In this document: piece by piece, positions 53,311 through 60,384 of the stretch
Numbering within the stretch: position 1 is the first letter of the stretch
Layout of the letters: each line of letters begins with the position of its first letter
Source of the DNA: Sphingobium lactosutens
GTDB taxonomy: Bacteria; Pseudomonadota; Alphaproteobacteria; Sphingomonadales; Sphingomonadaceae
Reading direction: 5' to 3'
NCBI RefSeq assembly: GCF_013393185.1
Contig: NZ_QJQX01000080.1
Span: 5,001-69,000, forward strand
Length of the DNA stretch: 64,000 bases
Notes under the pieces: model-generated
Databases searched by the model: none
Seen by the model: the letters and a program-made list of their open reading frames with translations, nothing else
What the model was told of the DNA's origin: nothing
Made by a program: the position numbers and the translations under genes

Positions 53311-54030
53311 ATGCGTGTGAACAGGGGATATTTGACAGTGGCGGGCGCGGCGGTTGCCGTGGCCGGCTTCCTGTTGTCTCCCGCGTTCGGCGCTGCAGCC
53401 GGCTTTACGGCTGCGCATCTCGATTCCCGCGTGTCGCTCGGCGCGCTGGGCAGCATCTCCTCCTTCACGCCGACGACCAAGGATCCGCAGCTCGCGGCCG
53501 CCTATGCGAAGATCGCCGCGTCGGCCAGCCGTCAGGGCTTCCGCTTTACGCCGACCAGCGGGTCGATGAGCGGCCAGCGCTCGATCACCATCATGGTCCG
53601 TGCGGCAGAACGCCTCACCAACCCGGCAGCCGATCCGGTCGACATCAAGCCGATGGCGTTCAGCCTCAATGGCGCGCACAATTGGCGCAAGTTCGCCCTG
53701 CCCGAAGCGGTGGGCCGCAAGGCGCTGGACCCGGTGCCGGTCGAAACGATGGTCGATTCCAAGAATTTCTCGCTGGATGACGGCAAGAAGGACCGTTTCA
53801 GCACCAAGGTGCTGATCGAAAGCCGCCGCGATCCCGCAGCGACCGTCCGCAATCCGTCGGCGGACAAGGATTATTCGCTGGATCTCGCCAGTTCCTATTC
53901 GCTGACCCGTAACCTCAATGTGACGGCGGGCTTGCGCTACAATAATAATGTCGCGGGTCGCCTGACCCCGATGACCGACGACCGGCAGGACAGCCAGGCC
54001 GTCTATCTCGGCACCATCTTCAAATTCTGA
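53311..54030 (+). CDS. Secreted, probable outer-membrane protein, unrecognised
   Basis: A 239-residue protein with an export signal (VAGAAVAVAGFLLSPAFGAA). After a 70-residue segment without obvious motifs, the second half has alternating beta-type sequences (SITIMVRAAERLTN, YSLDLASSYSLTRNLNVTAG) and ends in AVYLGTIFKF, a C-terminal Phe with alternating hydrophobics as in BAM-inserted barrels. The phrase LTRNLNVTAGLRYNNN resembles a barrel strand pair. I do not recognise a family, though sphingomonads commonly encode such proteins. It stands alone and is convergent with the ClpP-like gene, separated by two hairpins. Confidence 0.65.
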   Translation: MRVNRGYLTVAGAAVAVAGFLLSPAFGAAAGFTAAHLDSRVSLGALGSISSFTPTTKDPQLAAAYAKIAASASRQGFRFTPTSGSMSGQRSITIMVRAAERLTNPAADPVDIKPMAFSLNGAHNWRKFALPEAVGRKALDPVPVETMVDSKNFSLDDGKKDRFSTKVLIESRRDPAATVRNPSADKDYSLDLASSYSLTRNLNVTAGLRYNNNVAGRLTPMTDDRQDSQAVYLGTIFKF

Positions 54031-54083
54031 TTCAGCCTCCAGGCTGAACTGGTAGATCGAGCCTGCGCGCATGACGCGCAGGC
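54031..54083. terminator. Two hairpins between convergent genes
   Basis: TTCAGCCT-CC-AGGCTGAA starts directly after the stop at 54030, and GCCTGCGCG-CATGA-CGCGCAGGC lies at 54061-54083. Both are perfect inverted repeats in the convergent space before the ClpP-like stop (54127). Confidence 0.65.
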
Positions 54084-54126
54084 CTGACCTTTGCCGTATT
54101 GATCAATGATGCGCGGGCGGACGCTC

Positions 54127-54702
54127 TTACAACACCGCCGCTATCAGCCCCAAAGCCTGGGCCTCACTGGCTTCCAGATACCAATTCTCCGGCGCCTTCT
54201 GCAAAAGCTCCGCCATCGTCACCTGCGAACCCAGGATCAGATTCTCAAACCCCTCATTCTGGATCGCGATCGAGGATTCGATCTCGTTCAGCGTGGCCTT
54301 GAGCGTCGCGATGCAGGTTGACAGCGGTCCGGCCAGCTGGATCGCCTTGGTGATGATCCGCTCATGGATCATCAGCCGCGTGCCGCGCGTCAGATAGCGA
54401 TTCTCCGTCGCGAAGAAGCTCATGAAGGTTGCGCCGGCCGAATAGACCGCCGTCCGTCCCATGAACACCAGTCGTCTTTCCGGATAGAGTTCGGAATGGA
54501 AGCGGATATCCTCCCCCATCAGCCGGGCGATCTCCGGGTCGCCGCCCAGGGTGGAGATTTCCACCACCACCAGCCCCTGTTGCGGCGCGGTCGACAGGCA
54601 GTTCTTGAAATGCAGATACATGCCATGATCGACGATGCCCGACAGCATGATGGCGGGAAATTCGAAATCCTTGGGCGAAAGCATGGGGGCAGTCATCAAC
54701 AT
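54127..54702 (-). CDS. ClpP-like protein with altered catalytic triad
   Basis: A 191-residue ClpP/crotonase-fold protein. The nucleophile segment is TAVYSAGATFMSFFAT (Ser88) and the His segment RLMIHERI (His113); their 25-residue spacing equals that in E. coli ClpP. Where ClpP has the catalytic Asp before RFLSAPEA, this protein reads ENWYLEASEA, with Asn173 at the Asp position. The oxyanion strand STLGGDPEIA matches ClpP's SPGG region. The ATG at 54702 has GAGG eight bases upstream. It has no clpX neighbour and so is not the housekeeping ClpP. It may be a weak or inactive protease or a ClpP-family relative with another role. Confidence 0.8.
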   Translation of the reverse strand: MLMTAPMLSPKDFEFPAIMLSGIVDHGMYLHFKNCLSTAPQQGLVVVEISTLGGDPEIARLMGEDIRFHSELYPERRLVFMGRTAVYSAGATFMSFFATENRYLTRGTRLMIHERIITKAIQLAGPLSTCIATLKATLNEIESSIAIQNEGFENLILGSQVTMAELLQKAPENWYLEASEAQALGLIAAVL

Positions 54703-54775
54703 CAAGCCATCCTCGTTTCTGCACGACGTCGCTGCACTACGCCCCAGCCCGCAAAAGGTGCCGCCCGTTCGGCAA

Positions 54776-54862
54776 GCGCATGGCGCAACAGCTTACGCGT
54801 CTGGCTTGCGCATGGCGCAACAGCTTACGCTTTTGACTGGCGCGCCGCGCAACAGGCTGTAA
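54776..54862. repeat. Short tandem repeat, 32-bp period, upstream of ruvA
   Basis: Two exact copies of a 23-bp unit (beginning GCGCATGGCGCAACAGC) start at 54776 and 54808, followed by a third, degenerate copy from 54840. Each contains an internal GCGCATGGCGC palindrome-like core. They lie between the divergent ClpP-like gene and ruvA. Confidence 0.8.
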
Positions 54863-54907
54863 AGAACAGATCATGACCAAAGAGCAGGTCGCCAAAGGGC
54901 AGGACAG

Positions 54908-55516
54908 ATGATCGCGAAACTCAAGGGGCGGCTCGACAGCACCGGCATCGACCATGCCATCATCGATGTGGGCGGCGTCGGCTATCTTGTGGGCGCCTCT
55001 TCCCGAACGCTCGCGGCGCTCGGCCCGGTGGGCGAAGCGGTGACGATCCACACCGAAATGCTGGTATCGGACGACGCCATCCGCCTCGTCGGCTTCGCCC
55101 GTGCGGACGAACGCGACTGGTACCGGCTGCTCACCCATGTGCAGGGCGTCGGGTCGCGCGTGGCGCTGGCGATCCTGTCCGCGCTGGAGCCGCACGACCT
55201 GCACCGCGCCATCGCCGCCGGCGACAAGGCGATGGTCGCGCGCGCGAACGGTGTCGGCCCCAAGCTCGCCCAGCGCATCGTCAACGAACTCAAGGACAAG
55301 ATCGGCGCGGTCGCCGGCGGCGGTGCCATCGGCATAAGCGGCGGCGTGACGCTCCCCGCCGGCAGCTTCGGCGCCGACGCGCTCTCCGCCCTGCAGAATC
55401 TCGGCTTCAAGCCCGCCGAAGCCAGCAGCGCCGTGGCCGCCGCCGAAGAGGAACTGGGCGAAGGCGCCAGCCTTGATGAACTGGTGCGGCTTGCGCTGCG
55501 GAAGGCGGCGAAGTGA
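54908..55516 (+). CDS. ruvA: Holliday junction DNA helicase subunit RuvA
   Basis: A 202-residue RuvA. Domain I (MIAKLKGRLDSTGIDHAIID, VGGVGYLV), the two helix-hairpin-helix motifs of domain II (LTHVQGVGSRVALAILSAL and ARANGVGPKLAQRIVNELKD), and the C-terminal RuvB-contact domain (FGADALSALQNLGFKPAEAS) are all present. It binds four-way junctions so that RuvB can drive branch migration. AGGA lies upstream of the ATG. ruvB normally follows directly, but here a parDE module lies between them. ruvC is not in the window. Confidence 0.97.
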   Translation: MIAKLKGRLDSTGIDHAIIDVGGVGYLVGASSRTLAALGPVGEAVTIHTEMLVSDDAIRLVGFARADERDWYRLLTHVQGVGSRVALAILSALEPHDLHRAIAAGDKAMVARANGVGPKLAQRIVNELKDKIGAVAGGGAIGISGGVTLPAGSFGADALSALQNLGFKPAEASSAVAAAEEELGEGASLDELVRLALRKAAK

Positions 55517-55559
55517 GCTGCGCATTGGATTGCGATGGCGAAAGGGCTAAGCTTTGATA

Positions 55560-55805
55560 ATGGCAAATCTGAACATTCCCATGCCCCCGGCGCTTGAACA
55601 ATGGGTTGACGTCCGACTGGCGCAGGGCCGTTACGCCGATGCTGCGGACTATATTCGCGACTTGATCCGCCGTGATCAGGAGGCGGCCGAAGAGGACCGG
55701 CAATGGGTTCGCGCAAAGATCGAGGAAGGCTTTGCCTCGGGCGTGATCGATGCGGAACCGGAGGATGTCTTGAGAGAGATCATGGCGCGTCTGCCTGATG
55801 CCTAG
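55560..55805 (+). CDS. ParD-family antitoxin
   Basis: An 81-residue protein with an N-terminal ribbon-helix-helix (LNIPMPPALEQWVDVRLAQG, YADAADYIRDLIRRDQ) and an acidic, helical C-terminus (EEDRQWVRAKIEEGF) that would wrap the toxin. This is the usual ParD/CopG layout. The ATG at 55560 is used; TTG two codons earlier is possible. It overlaps the toxin gene by eight bases. The 43 bp after ruvA contain no obvious promoter, so it may be read through from ruvA. Confidence 0.9.
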   Translation: MANLNIPMPPALEQWVDVRLAQGRYADAADYIRDLIRRDQEAAEEDRQWVRAKIEEGFASGVIDAEPEDVLREIMARLPDA

Positions 55806-56103
55806 GATCAGACTTACAGTCGCCGCACGACAGGATCTCAATGACATTCAGGACAGGGGTCTGGAAAGTTTCGGCCCAGAGGTCGTTCGGGCGCATATGC
55901 TGGGTTTCGAACGCGTTTTTACGCTATTGCGCGCACACCCCGCCGCGGGTGAAGCAAGGCCCGATTATGGCGAAGGCATCCGGGTATTTTCTCATCGACC
56001 GCATCGGATTTTCTATCATCATATTGGCGAGAAAGACATTTTGATCGTGCGCATCCTGCATTCAGCGATGGACGCTGTCGGCGTGATGAGACACCATTCA
56101 TGA
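55798..56103 (+). CDS. ParE/RelE-family toxin
   Basis: A 101-residue toxin with IRLTVAARQDLNDI, the typical ParE first strand and helix, RVFSHRPHRIFYHHIGEKDILIV in the central sheet (shown here only as its conserved RIFYHH core) and VRILHSAMD near the C-terminus, the usual R-x-L-H/R of the family. ParE proteins poison gyrase; RelE proteins cleave mRNA; the sequence fits ParE better. The toxin start overlaps the antitoxin stop and its own stop overlaps the ruvB ATG (ATGA), so it is coupled on both sides. Confidence 0.9.
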   Translation: MPRIRLTVAARQDLNDIQDRGLESFGPEVVRAHMLGFERVFTLLRAHPAAGEARPDYGEGIRVFSHRPHRIFYHHIGEKDILIVRILHSAMDAVGVMRHHS

Positions 56104-57119
56104 CCGACGACCGCCTGCTCACCCCCGCGCGCCGTCCAGAAGATGTCGACGCCGCGCTGCGCCCCAAGTCGCTGGACGAGTTCGTCGGCCAGCAGGCGGC
56201 GCGCGAGAATCTGCGTATCTTCATCCAGGCGGCGAAGTCGCGCGGCGATGCGCTCGACCATGTGCTTTTCTTCGGCCCACCGGGCCTGGGCAAGACCACG
56301 CTGGCGCAGATCGTCGCCAAGGAAATGGGCGTCGGCTTCCGCGCCACGTCCGGCCCCGTCATCGCCAAGTCGGGCGACCTCGCCGCGCTGCTCACCAATC
56401 TCGATGAGGGCGACGTCCTCTTCGTCGATGAGATTCATCGCCTCAATCCGGCGGTCGAGGAAGTGCTCTATCCCGCTATGGAGGACCGAGCGCTCGACCT
56501 GATGATCGGCGAAGGGCCGTCGGCGCGCTCGGTCCGCATCGACCTGCCCCGCTTCACGCTCGTTGGCGCGACGACGCGGCAGGGGCTGCTCACTACACCG
56601 CTGCGGGACCGGTTCGGCATCCCGGTGCGGCTGCAATTCTACACGGTCGAGGAACTGGAACTGGTCGTCCGCCGCGCCGCGCGGCTGCTCGACCTTCCCA
56701 TCACCTCCGACGGGGCGATCGAGATTGCGCGCCGCTCGCGGGGCACGCCGCGTATCTCCGGGCGGCTGCTGCGCCGGGTGCGCGACTTCGCTAATGTCGC
56801 GGGCGCACCTTCGGTCGATCGCAAGGTCGCCGACGCCGCGCTCCAGCGGCTGGAGGTCGACCAGCTTGGCCTTGACCTCATGGACCGGCGCTATCTGATG
56901 ATGATCGCCGATATCTATCGGGGCGGGCCGGTCGGTGTCGAGACGCTGGCGGCGGGCCTGTCCGAAGCGCGCGACACGATCGAGGAAGTGATCGAGCCTT
57001 ATCTGATCCAGCTCGGCCTCATCGCCCGCACCGCGCGCGGCCGTTGCCTCAACGGTCCGGGCTGGAAGCATCTGGGTCTCAATCCGCCGGCCGGATCGCA
57101 GGACGGTCTGTTCGACTGA
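56100..57119 (+). CDS. ruvB: Holliday junction branch-migration ATPase RuvB
   Basis: A 339-residue RuvB. Walker A is FFGPPGLGKTTLAQI, Walker B VLFVDEIHRLNP, the sensor 1 segment TLVGATTRQGLL, the arginine finger TPLRDRFGI, and the C-terminal winged helix EPYLIQLGLIARTARGR. It forms the hexameric motor that pumps DNA through RuvA-bound junctions. Its start overlaps the parE stop by four bases, so its translation is coupled to the toxin gene. It is followed by a hairpin. Confidence 0.98.
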   Translation: MTDDRLLTPARRPEDVDAALRPKSLDEFVGQQAARENLRIFIQAAKSRGDALDHVLFFGPPGLGKTTLAQIVAKEMGVGFRATSGPVIAKSGDLAALLTNLDEGDVLFVDEIHRLNPAVEEVLYPAMEDRALDLMIGEGPSARSVRIDLPRFTLVGATTRQGLLTTPLRDRFGIPVRLQFYTVEELELVVRRAARLLDLPITSDGAIEIARRSRGTPRISGRLLRRVRDFANVAGAPSVDRKVADAALQRLEVDQLGLDLMDRRYLMMIADIYRGGPVGVETLAAGLSEARDTIEEVIEPYLIQLGLIARTARGRCLNGPGWKHLGLNPPAGSQDGLFD

Positions 57120-57120
57120 A

Positions 57121-57156
57121 GATTTCCGATCGGATGGACTCATCCGACCGGAAATC
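57121..57156 (+). terminator. Hairpin after ruvB
   Basis: GATTTCCGATCGGATG-GACT-CATCCGACCGGAAATC pairs at 15 of 16 positions and begins one base after the ruvB stop. No T run, so termination strength is uncertain. Confidence 0.6.
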
Positions 57157-57273
57157 CCGTAAAAGCAAAATGCAACAATCCGAAAGTCATGGCCGTTACG
57201 GCAGGGCATCGTTATAGCCTTGCCCAACGCACAGGCGCGCGCCAGACGCACCGGAAACCGCAGGAGTCGAGCC

Positions 57274-59052
57274 TTGAGGGCCATCGAGAAATTTCCCAAC
57301 CTCGTCACCATGTTCTTCACCCGCGCGCAGGAAAAGGGCGATGCCCCCTTCCTCTGGCGCAAGAGCGGCGGCCAGTGGCAATCGCTGAGCTGGGCCGACA
57401 CCGCGCGGCAGGTCGCCTCGCTCGCCGCCGCATTGAAGGCGCAGGGATTGAAGCCGGGCGATCCGGTGATGCTGGTCAGCGAGAACCGCCCCGAATTCTG
57501 CATCGCCGACCTCGCCATCATGGCGGCGGGCTGCATCACCGTGCCGACCTACACCACCAACACGACGCGCGATCACCAGCATATCCTGACCGACAGCGGC
57601 GCCCGCGCCGTCATCGTGTCGACCGCCAAGCTGGCGCAGGCGCTGATGCCCGCCGTGGTCCGGTCGCAGGCCAGCTTCGTCATCGGCATGGAGCCGCTGC
57701 GCGGCGCGCAGGGCACCTGCGCCTGCCACCTATGGAGCGACCTGCTTGGCGCCCATTCCGCGGATGTGGACGCCATCGCCGCCAGCCAGACCGCGACGCG
57801 CAACGAGCAGGCCTGCATCATCTACACCAGCGGCACCGGCGGCGCGCCGCGCGGGGTGATGCAGCATCATGGCGCGATCCTCGCCAATGTCGAGGGCGCG
57901 GGCAAGGTCGTGGCGGAGGATTTCGGCTGGGGCGACGAGATATTCCTGTCCTTCCTCCCCCTCTCCCATGCCTATGAGCATAGCGGTGGCCAGTTCCTGC
58001 CGATGCTGCTGGGCGGGCAGATCTATTATGCCGAAGGGCTGGAAAAGCTTGCCTCCAACATCGAGGAAGCGCGCCCGACCATCATGGTCGTCGTCCCCCG
58101 CCTGTTCGAGGTGCTGCGCACGCGCATCATCAAGTCGATCGAGAAGCAGGGCAAATTCCCGACCTATCTGCTGGGCCAGGCGCTGCGCATCGCGGCCAAG
58201 GAGCAGGCCGGCAAGACGTCGATCCTCGACCTGCCGATGAAGGCGCTGCTGTCGCGCACCCTGATTCCCAAGATCCGCGCGCGCTTCGGCGGACGGATGA
58301 AGGCGCTGGTATCGGGCGGCGCGCCGCTCAATCCCGACGTCGGCCTGTTCTTCGACGCCATGGGCCTGACCCTGCTCCAGGGCTATGGCCAGACCGAGGC
58401 CGGGCCGGTGGTGAGCTGCAACCGCCCCGCCGCCGGCATCGCCATGGACACGGTCGGCCCGCCGCTCGACGGGGTGGAAGTCCGGATCGCCGAGGATGGC
58501 GAGATCCTCGTGCGTGGCGAGCTGGTCATGCACGGCTATTGGCGCAACCCGGCCGAGACGGAAAAAGCGCTCAAGGATGGCTGGCTCCACACCGGCGATA
58601 TCGGCGAGATCGACAGCCGCGGCCGCATCCGCATCACCGATCGCAAGAAGGATCTGATCGTCAATGACAAGGGCGATAATGTCTCACCGCAGAAGGTCGA
58701 GGGCATGCTGACGCTCCAGAGCGAGATCGGGCAGGCCATGGTCCATGGCGACCGCCGCCCCTATCTGGTCGGCCTGATCGTACCCGACGCCGACTGGACC
58801 CGCGAATGGGCCACCGAACGCGGCATCATGGTGGAGGCTGCTACGTCCGATCCTGCCTATCAGGCGGCCTTGCGCGTGGCGGTCGACCGGGTGAATGACG
58901 ACCTGTCGGTGATCGAGCGCGTCCGCCGCTTCATCCTGGCCGACGAAGCCTTCACCATCGAGAATGAGGAAATGACCCCCTCGATGAAGATCCGCCGCCA
59001 TGTGATCCGCAAGCGCTACGCTGACCGGCTGGACGCGCTCTACAAGGGGTGA
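57274..59052 (+). CDS. Long-chain fatty-acid--CoA ligase (AMP-forming)
   Basis: A 592-residue adenylating enzyme of the FadD/ACSL group. The P-loop reads IIYTSGTGGAPRGVMQHHGA, with Gly and Arg where most members have Thr and Lys. Other motifs are LPLSHAYEHSGG, GYGQTEAGPV (A5), WLHTGDIGEID with the ribose-binding Asp, RITDRKKDLIVNDKGDNVSP (hinge) and the C-terminal MTPSMKIRRHVI with the catalytic Lys. It activates a fatty acid to acyl-CoA through acyl-AMP. TTG at 57274 is preferred: AGGAG lies seven bases upstream; an earlier TTG (57220) lacks that support. Monocistronic after ruvB. Confidence 0.93.
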   Translation: MRAIEKFPNLVTMFFTRAQEKGDAPFLWRKSGGQWQSLSWADTARQVASLAAALKAQGLKPGDPVMLVSENRPEFCIADLAIMAAGCITVPTYTTNTTRDHQHILTDSGARAVIVSTAKLAQALMPAVVRSQASFVIGMEPLRGAQGTCACHLWSDLLGAHSADVDAIAASQTATRNEQACIIYTSGTGGAPRGVMQHHGAILANVEGAGKVVAEDFGWGDEIFLSFLPLSHAYEHSGGQFLPMLLGGQIYYAEGLEKLASNIEEARPTIMVVVPRLFEVLRTRIIKSIEKQGKFPTYLLGQALRIAAKEQAGKTSILDLPMKALLSRTLIPKIRARFGGRMKALVSGGAPLNPDVGLFFDAMGLTLLQGYGQTEAGPVVSCNRPAAGIAMDTVGPPLDGVEVRIAEDGEILVRGELVMHGYWRNPAETEKALKDGWLHTGDIGEIDSRGRIRITDRKKDLIVNDKGDNVSPQKVEGMLTLQSEIGQAMVHGDRRPYLVGLIVPDADWTREWATERGIMVEAATSDPAYQAALRVAVDRVNDDLSVIERVRRFILADEAFTIENEEMTPSMKIRRHVIRKRYADRLDALYKG

Positions 59053-59063
59053 GGCGCTCGTTG

Positions 59064-59083
59064 GCATATGCCACGTCATATGC
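59064..59083. promoter_or_regulatory. Palindromic operator of vapBC
   Basis: GCATATG-N6-CATATGC, a perfect 7-bp inverted repeat, ends 12 bp before the vapB ATG, overlapping the place a promoter would be. VapB-VapC complexes normally repress their own promoter through such sites. AGGA for vapB lies immediately after. Confidence 0.7.
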
Positions 59084-59095
59084 TAGGATTTCGGC

Positions 59096-59329
59096 ATGAA
59101 CATCGAACGACATGTCAAACTGTTCAAGAATGGCCGCAGTCAGGCCGTGCGCATCCCCCGGGAGTTCGAATTGCCGGGCGACGAAGCGATCATGCGAAAA
59201 GAAGGCTCGCGCATCATCATCGAGCCAGCCCCCACGCCGTCACTGCTTGCCCGCCTGCAAAGCCTGCAGCCGATTGAAGAGGATTTCGATCCGATTGGTG
59301 ATGGGCCTGCCGAGCCGGTTGCATTCTGA
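59096..59329 (+). CDS. vapB: VapB-family antitoxin (AbrB-type)
   Basis: A 77-residue antitoxin. The N-terminal swapped-hairpin AbrB domain has HVKLFKNGRSQAVRIPREFE and LPGDEAIMRKEGSRIIIEP, the VapB pattern N-G-x-S-Q-A-V-R-I-P-x-E. The C-terminal tail (FDPIGDGPAEPVAF) would bind the toxin active site. AGGA lies 7 bases before the ATG. It ends three bases before vapC, so the two are one operon. Confidence 0.94.
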   Translation: MNIERHVKLFKNGRSQAVRIPREFELPGDEAIMRKEGSRIIIEPAPTPSLLARLQSLQPIEEDFDPIGDGPAEPVAF

Positions 59330-59332
59330 ATC

Positions 59333-59734
59333 ATGTTTCTCCTCGACACCAATATCCTGTCGGACCTCGTCCGGCATCCTCAAGGCGTCATCGCCACACA
59401 GATCGCCGAAGTCGGTGAGAGCGAAATCGCGACCAGCATCATCGTCGCAAGCGAGTTGCGCTATGGCGCGGAGCGGCGCGGATCGGAACGGCTGACCGCC
59501 CAACTGGAAACGATACTCGAACTCATTCCCATCCTCCCGTTAGGCGATGATGCGGATAGGCATTATGGGCGGCTGCGCGCGACTCTGGAACGCCGCGGCA
59601 CGCCGATCGGCGCGAACGACATGCTGATCACAGCACATGCTCTCACCCTTGGAGCGACGCTCGTGACTGACAATGTCCGGGAGTTTGAGCGCGTAGAAAA
59701 ACTCCGTATCGTCAACTGGTTAAGGGCCGACTGA
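59333..59734 (+). CDS. vapC: VapC-family PIN-domain ribonuclease toxin
   Basis: A 133-residue PIN-domain toxin. The four acidic active-site residues are visible: FLLDTNILSDL (Asp5), VASELRYGAERR (Glu41), GANDMLITAHAL (Asp96) and LVTDNVREFERV (Asp113). VapC toxins cleave specific tRNAs or rRNA when freed from VapB. Directly downstream of vapB, with a 3-bp gap, and alone thereafter. All acidic residues intact, so the toxin is probably active. Confidence 0.95.
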   Translation: MFLLDTNILSDLVRHPQGVIATQIAEVGESEIATSIIVASELRYGAERRGSERLTAQLETILELIPILPLGDDADRHYGRLRATLERRGTPIGANDMLITAHALTLGATLVTDNVREFERVEKLRIVNWLRAD

Positions 59735-59789
59735 TACATTATGCAGGTATGCGACTGCGGCAGTCTTCCGGTCCACATCTACCCTCGCC

Positions 59790-60362
59790 CTACACCAGCA
59801 CCAGCCCATCGATCGCCGCCCAGCCATCCGCACCGATGCCGCGCAACATCTTGCGATGCTCTGCCTTCACGCCGCCCAGCGCCATGACGGCGCAGTCCGC
59901 CTGCCGCGCCAGCGCCGCGAAGCGCACCCGTCCCAGCGCCGGCGCGCCGGGATGCGATCGGGTGGGGAAGAGTGGCGAGAGCAACAGCATGTCCGCCCCT
60001 GCCCGCCTGGCCGTGACGATTTCCCGCCCGTCATGCGCCGGCACGCTGCGGATCATGCTCCGGCGCAACGGCTCCCAACCACGCCCCAAATGTGCGCGCC
60101 CATGCCAGCCATCCGCCTTCCACGCCGCTGCGTCGCGCCGGTCGCCTGCCAGGAGCAGCACCAGCCGCCGCCGCCGGGCTATGACGCGAAGCGCCTCGAA
60201 CAATTCCCGCCCCGCGCGCGCTTCGGTGCGATAGTGGCGAAAGATTATTCCCGCCTGCCCCCTCAGCAGCCGCGCCGCCGCTGCCAGCAGGGCGTCATCC
60301 GGCACCCGCTCGTCGGTGATCAGCCAGAGGCCGGGCAGCTTTTTGCGGTGGCGGCGGTGCAT
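59790..60362 (-). CDS. TenI/ThiE-like thiamine-phosphate synthase family protein
   Basis: A 190-residue TIM-barrel protein. KLPGLWLITDERV is the family N-terminus, GAGIIFRHYRTE-like AGIIFRHYRTE follows, and ADMLLLSPLFPTRSHPGAPALG and VMALGGVKAEH match the phosphate-binding regions of ThiE/TenI. The usual HLGQ-type segment reads RAHLGRGW. TenI-type members lack synthase activity and some isomerise thiazole phosphate, so the exact role is open. The start is ATG 60362 or 60368; the frame is open further upstream but overlaps yggS. Only 22 bp separate its start from the divergent yggS start. No other thi gene nearby. Confidence 0.78.
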   Translation of the reverse strand: MHRRHRKKLPGLWLITDERVPDDALLAAAARLLRGQAGIIFRHYRTEARAGRELFEALRVIARRRRLVLLLAGDRRDAAAWKADGWHGRAHLGRGWEPLRRSMIRSVPAHDGREIVTARRAGADMLLLSPLFPTRSHPGAPALGRVRFAALARQADCAVMALGGVKAEHRKMLRGIGADGWAAIDGLVLV

Positions 60363-60384
60363 GGCCATCCCTATAGCAGCGCGC

